A model generated the notes under the pieces. The model ran no database searches. It worked only from the letters and a program-made list of their open reading frames with translations, and was not told the origin of the DNA. From Chloracidobacterium thermophilum B (GTDB lineage Bacteria; Acidobacteriota; Blastocatellia; Chloracidobacteriales; Chloracidobacteriaceae), in assembly GCF_000226295.1 (NCBI RefSeq), contig NC_016024.1, forward strand, positions 1,533,501 through 1,597,500: DNA of 64,000 nt, read 5' to 3'. Positions 60,999 through 64,000 of this stretch are shown here, piece by piece (the first letter of the stretch is position 1; the number at the start of each line of letters is the position of its first letter). The translations under genes were made by a program, and so were the position numbers.

Positions 60999-63707
60999 TT
61001 AACGATCTCTCCCAGGCGGTTCCCGCCGGGGTGGCTTGGGTGGGTCATCCGTGATGAATGATGGTTTCTTGACCGTTGGTTTCGGAGCCGGTGGCGCCAC
61101 ATCACTTGGTTCGGAGGGGCGTTGTCGCTGCGCGCGCTTCGCCGACTGGGCCTCATCCACAGCAGTTTGCCCGGTGCTTTCCTCCATCAGCGTCTGTGCC
61201 CGGCGGGGCCGGGTTGGTTCCTCATCCCGTGGTGAGCCTGGCTGACCGGTGATGGCCCGCTTGGCCGATGAGGTTTCCGTATCCTCCATCAAGGTGGCCA
61301 CACCGCTTTCAAGTTCTTTGCGCTCCTGGCGGTCCCGTTCTGCCTGGAGCTTTTCAAGTTCGGCGTCCGGCACCGGAGCTTTGTCGAAGGTTTCAATCGG
61401 TTTGCCACGCAGATAGACCTTCATGAACTCAATCCACATAGGGAGCGCGGCTTCACTTCCGGTTTCGCCTTTCCCAAGGGTTCGTTTTTCTCCGGGGTAG
61501 CCGATCCACACCCCGCAGGTAATGGAAGGGGTGTAGCCAATAAACCAGGCATCGGTCCAGTCGTTGACCGTTCCCGTTTTGCCGCCGATCTGACGCTTGT
61601 TGAGATCGCCATCCGCCACGGCGCGGATTTTCGTGGCTGTGCCGCCGTCCACGACGCCGCGCATCATGTCCACCATCTGGGCGGCAACGTAATCCGAAAT
61701 GACCCGCGTCTCGCGCTCCGTTTCATCCCGGTCGAAGTCAAAGAGCGTTCGCCCGTCGTAATCGAGAATCCGCCGGATGAGGTGGGGCTTGGCCCGTTTC
61801 CCCTTGTTCGGAAAGACTGAATAGGCCGCAACCATCTCAATGAGGGGCACTTCCGTCGCCCCCAGCGCCGAGGGCAGGTACGGTGCCATGGGATTGGTAA
61901 TGCCAAAGCGCCGGACCATTTCTGCCCCACGCCGAATTCCGACACTGGCCAGCAAGCGGACGGCCGGAATGTTTCGGGATTTGGCCAGCGCCGTACGCAG
62001 CGGAATCGGCCCCGTGAAGCTGCCATCATAGTTCCGGGGCGACCAGTTGCCGGACTGAAACGGGGTATCGGAGACGAGATCATCCGGCGTCCATCCGTTC
62101 TCGATGGCTGCGGTGTAAATGAAGGGCTTGAAGCAGGAACCGGTCTGCCGGTTCGCCTGGGTGGCATTGTTGAACTTGGATTGCGAAAAGTCATAGCCGC
62201 CGACCATGGTCTTGATCTCGCCCGTCCTGGCATCGAGGCACAGCAGGGCCCCAGCCACAGCCGGAAGGGAACGCAGTTCAACCTGAAGGACCCCGTTGGG
62301 AGCTGGCACCGTAGGAGGCGGACTTGACTCGCGCCGTCCCTTGCGGCCCGGCGCTGAAGTTGACGCCGGTGCCGACGGCAGTGGGGTATCAATCACCGGC
62401 TCCATGGCGCTGTTGCGCGGCGCACCACTTTTGATGACAAACATCGGCAGGTCCCCTTCGCGCAGGGGATGGTCGGGCGAAAATGTGACCGTCGCCCGGT
62501 ACTTGCCGAAGGAAACTTCGGCCGTCCGACCGGTGACGCGCATCACCAGTCCGTGCAGATACATGCCGTTGAACGGCTCATAGGCCCATTCCGGGTGCCG
62601 GTACGTGGAAAGGTCCTTGCCCTTGAGTTCTTCCAGAATGTTCGGAATGGGGGTATCCCGCCGGCTCCCGCCGTGGCGCTCTTCATACCGGTGCAGCCCC
62701 CATCGCACCGCATTGACGGCCTGAATCTGCGCCGGGGCATCAATCGTGGTGATGACCTGCAAGCCGCCGGTGTGGGTTCCCCGCGTTCCGAAGCGGCTTT
62801 CAAGTTCGCGGCGGACTTCTTCGACAACGTAAGCAAACGGCCCGCTGGTGTTGAGTTCCCGCGCTGAAGTGACGTTGAGCTTCAGCTCAGTGGCTTTGGC
62901 GGCTTCGGCCTCGGCCGCCGTGATGTAGCCCGCTTCGAGCATGTTGGTAATCACCAGATTGCGCCGGCGCTTGGCTTCCTGCGGACGCAAAATGGGCGAG
63001 TAACCGGAAGGGGCCTTGGGAATAGCCGCCAGCAGGGCGCATTCCTCAATCGAGCAGTCCTTGATGGATTTGCCAAAGTAGTACTGCGCGCCAGCTTCAA
63101 CGCCATACGCGCCCCCACCCAGGTTGATCTGGTTGCAGTACAACTCCATGATTTGCTCTTTGGTGTACTGCCGTTCAATTTGCAGCGCCAGGATGGCTTC
63201 CTGAATTTTGCGCTCGATGGTTCGCTCCGGCGACAGGAACAGAATCTTGGTCAGTTGTTGGGTGAGGGTTGAGCCACCTTCCACCGTCCGCCCGGCGAGA
63301 AAATTTTTCCAGGCGGCCCGGGCCAAACCAATCGGGTCCACGCCCCAGTGATACTCAAAGCGGGCGTCCTCAATGGCCATGATGGCCTGGCGCATGCGCA
63401 GCGGGATTTCGTCGTAGGACAGCGGAACCCGCCGCTCCAAGGCAAATTCCCCAATCACCGTCCGCCCGTCATCGGCATACACGCGCGTCACCACACTGGG
63501 CTGAAAGTCGGCCAGAGCCGCCACCTGCCGGTAGTCATCCGTTGTGGCAAACCACTGCAGGAACAGCAGTGTGGTGAGCGCTCCCAAGGATGCGGAGATG
63601 ACAAGTGACAGGGGCAGGGCAGCCCAGCGCCACCATCGGGACCAACCCGGACGTGCTACCGCTGCCGGGTCTTCCACCAGGTGCGAAAGGTTGAGGGCGT
63701 TTGACAT
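60999..63707 (-). CDS. PBP1A-type bifunctional penicillin-binding protein
   Basis: A 902-residue class A peptidoglycan synthase. A membrane anchor lies near residues 25-55. The glycosyltransferase domain has EDARFEYHWGVDPIG, GGSTLTQQLTK and RKIQEAILALQIERQYTKEQIMELYCNQI-type motifs (residues ~100-240). The transpeptidase domain has the active-site SxxK in GSCFKPF, SxN in KSRN and KTG in GGKTGTVNDWTDAWF. The C-terminal ~130 residues are charged and Pro-rich. The frame opens at TTG 63713, but ATG 63707 has AGGAG 6 bases upstream. It precedes ftsY. Confidence 0.95.
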   Translation of the reverse strand: MSNALNLSHLVEDPAAVARPGWSRWWRWAALPLSLVISASLGALTTLLFLQWFATTDDYRQVAALADFQPSVVTRVYADDGRTVIGEFALERRVPLSYDEIPLRMRQAIMAIEDARFEYHWGVDPIGLARAAWKNFLAGRTVEGGSTLTQQLTKILFLSPERTIERKIQEAILALQIERQYTKEQIMELYCNQINLGGGAYGVEAGAQYYFGKSIKDCSIEECALLAAIPKAPSGYSPILRPQEAKRRRNLVITNMLEAGYITAAEAEAAKATELKLNVTSARELNTSGPFAYVVEEVRRELESRFGTRGTHTGGLQVITTIDAPAQIQAVNAVRWGLHRYEERHGGSRRDTPIPNILEELKGKDLSTYRHPEWAYEPFNGMYLHGLVMRVTGRTAEVSFGKYRATVTFSPDHPLREGDLPMFVIKSGAPRNSAMEPVIDTPLPSAPASTSAPGRKGRRESSPPPTVPAPNGVLQVELRSLPAVAGALLCLDARTGEIKTMVGGYDFSQSKFNNATQANRQTGSCFKPFIYTAAIENGWTPDDLVSDTPFQSGNWSPRNYDGSFTGPIPLRTALAKSRNIPAVRLLASVGIRRGAEMVRRFGITNPMAPYLPSALGATEVPLIEMVAAYSVFPNKGKRAKPHLIRRILDYDGRTLFDFDRDETERETRVISDYVAAQMVDMMRGVVDGGTATKIRAVADGDLNKRQIGGKTGTVNDWTDAWFIGYTPSITCGVWIGYPGEKRTLGKGETGSEAALPMWIEFMKVYLRGKPIETFDKAPVPDAELEKLQAERDRQERKELESGVATLMEDTETSSAKRAITGQPGSPRDEEPTRPRRAQTLMEESTGQTAVDEAQSAKRAQRQRPSEPSDVAPPAPKPTVKKPSFITDDPPKPPRREPPGRDR

Positions 63708-63824
63708 CAGCAACTCCTACGTCGAAAGGTACGCGCTTGGGACGATTATTCGCCAGCACGCCGCATGACCGCAATCCGGCCTCGGACTGGGGCCATTTTG
63801 GCTTCATAACACAGCCTTTGGAGA

Positions 63825-63919
63825 CGAAGGCGTGTGGGAGTCGAACCCACCCATCCGTGTTGCCACACGGACGCAGCGAATTTGAAGTTCGTGACGGCCA
63901 CCGGACCGCATGCGCCTCC
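63825..63919 (-). tRNA. selC: tRNA-Sec (anticodon TCA)
   Basis: A 95-nt tRNA. The acceptor GGAGGCG pairs with CGCCTTC (one G-U) and the anticodon loop is CTTCAAA with anticodon TCA. A long variable arm has the stem TCCGTGT/ACACGGA, and the T stem is GTGGG/CCCAC around TTCGACT. The discriminator is G. Length, long extra arm and UCA anticodon are those of selenocysteine tRNA. CCA is not encoded. It implies that this organism can decode UGA as selenocysteine; selA, selB and selD are not in the window. Confidence 0.93.
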
Positions 63920-64000
63920 GCGAGTTTTCCTTTTGGCACGCCACCTCCTCCCACCCGGAAGCCTCACTGGAGCCGGGCTGCGGCAATGCCCCGTTCCGTT

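Overview
The window is a GC-rich bacterial chromosome segment with closely packed genes on both strands. It most likely comes from an acidobacterium of the Chloracidobacterium type. This is an inference from gene content: a VWA protein of the acidobacterial VWFA-related kind, an egtB-egtD pair, a transaldolase/glucose-6-phosphate isomerase fusion, PATAN-type response regulators and beta-propeller (SBBP) surface proteins. No rRNA or other phylogenetic marker is present to settle it.

Layout. 1-8.6 kb: a pentose-phosphate operon on the + strand (end of tkt, tal-pgi fusion, gnd, zwf, opcA, pgl), with a patatin-like lipase gene overlapping its end. 9.7-12.2 kb: a small unknown protein, a JAMM metalloprotease and RNase D, then tRNA-Ala(CGC) with a good promoter. 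12.6-18.3 kb: TolC-like protein, biotin-protein ligase and an M50-like membrane protease (+), facing an RqcH/NFACT homologue and YajQ (-).

18.3-27.4 kb: an integrated element of about 9 kb, nearly all on the - strand. It holds a P4-type tyrosine integrase, a small gene that makes sense only with a -1 frameshift at a T_TTT_TTT heptamer, an AlpA-like regulator behind a palindromic operator/promoter, a RepA-like ATPase, a toprim/DUF927 primase-helicase, an unknown protein with an internal duplication, and a terminase-small-subunit-like HTH protein. An operon terminator and an AT-rich, iteron-bearing block that looks like a replication origin follow. There are no capsid, tail, portal, conjugation or partition genes. 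The set int-alpA-replication-terS-ori is that of a phage satellite (P4/PICI-like), and this is the most notable accessory system in the window.

27.5-41.2 kb: glutamate synthase large subunit, the ergothioneine genes egtD and egtB, a His-motif polytopic membrane protein with TPR repeats, a voltage-gated-type K+ channel, PgpA, a DUF7003-like protein, flotillin and its NfeD-like partner. 41.3-52.5 kb: a large SBBP surface protein, RuvX, a DksA/TraR protein that has lost its zinc finger, YggS, then a - strand purine-linked cluster (PNP, ThiO, BMP lipoprotein), a short photolyase-like FAD protein, an S41 protease homologue lacking both catalytic residues, and the VWA protein. 52.7-59.5 kb: a PDZ/membrane/GAF/PP2C phosphatase and two multidomain response regulators, one with a GYGQ-repeat disordered linker. 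59.5-64 kb: ftsY, a PBP1A-type penicillin-binding protein and selC (tRNA-Sec).

Several gene junctions carry short two-unit tandem duplications of 13-19 bp next to a stop or start codon, a recurring feature not explained by the genes themselves.
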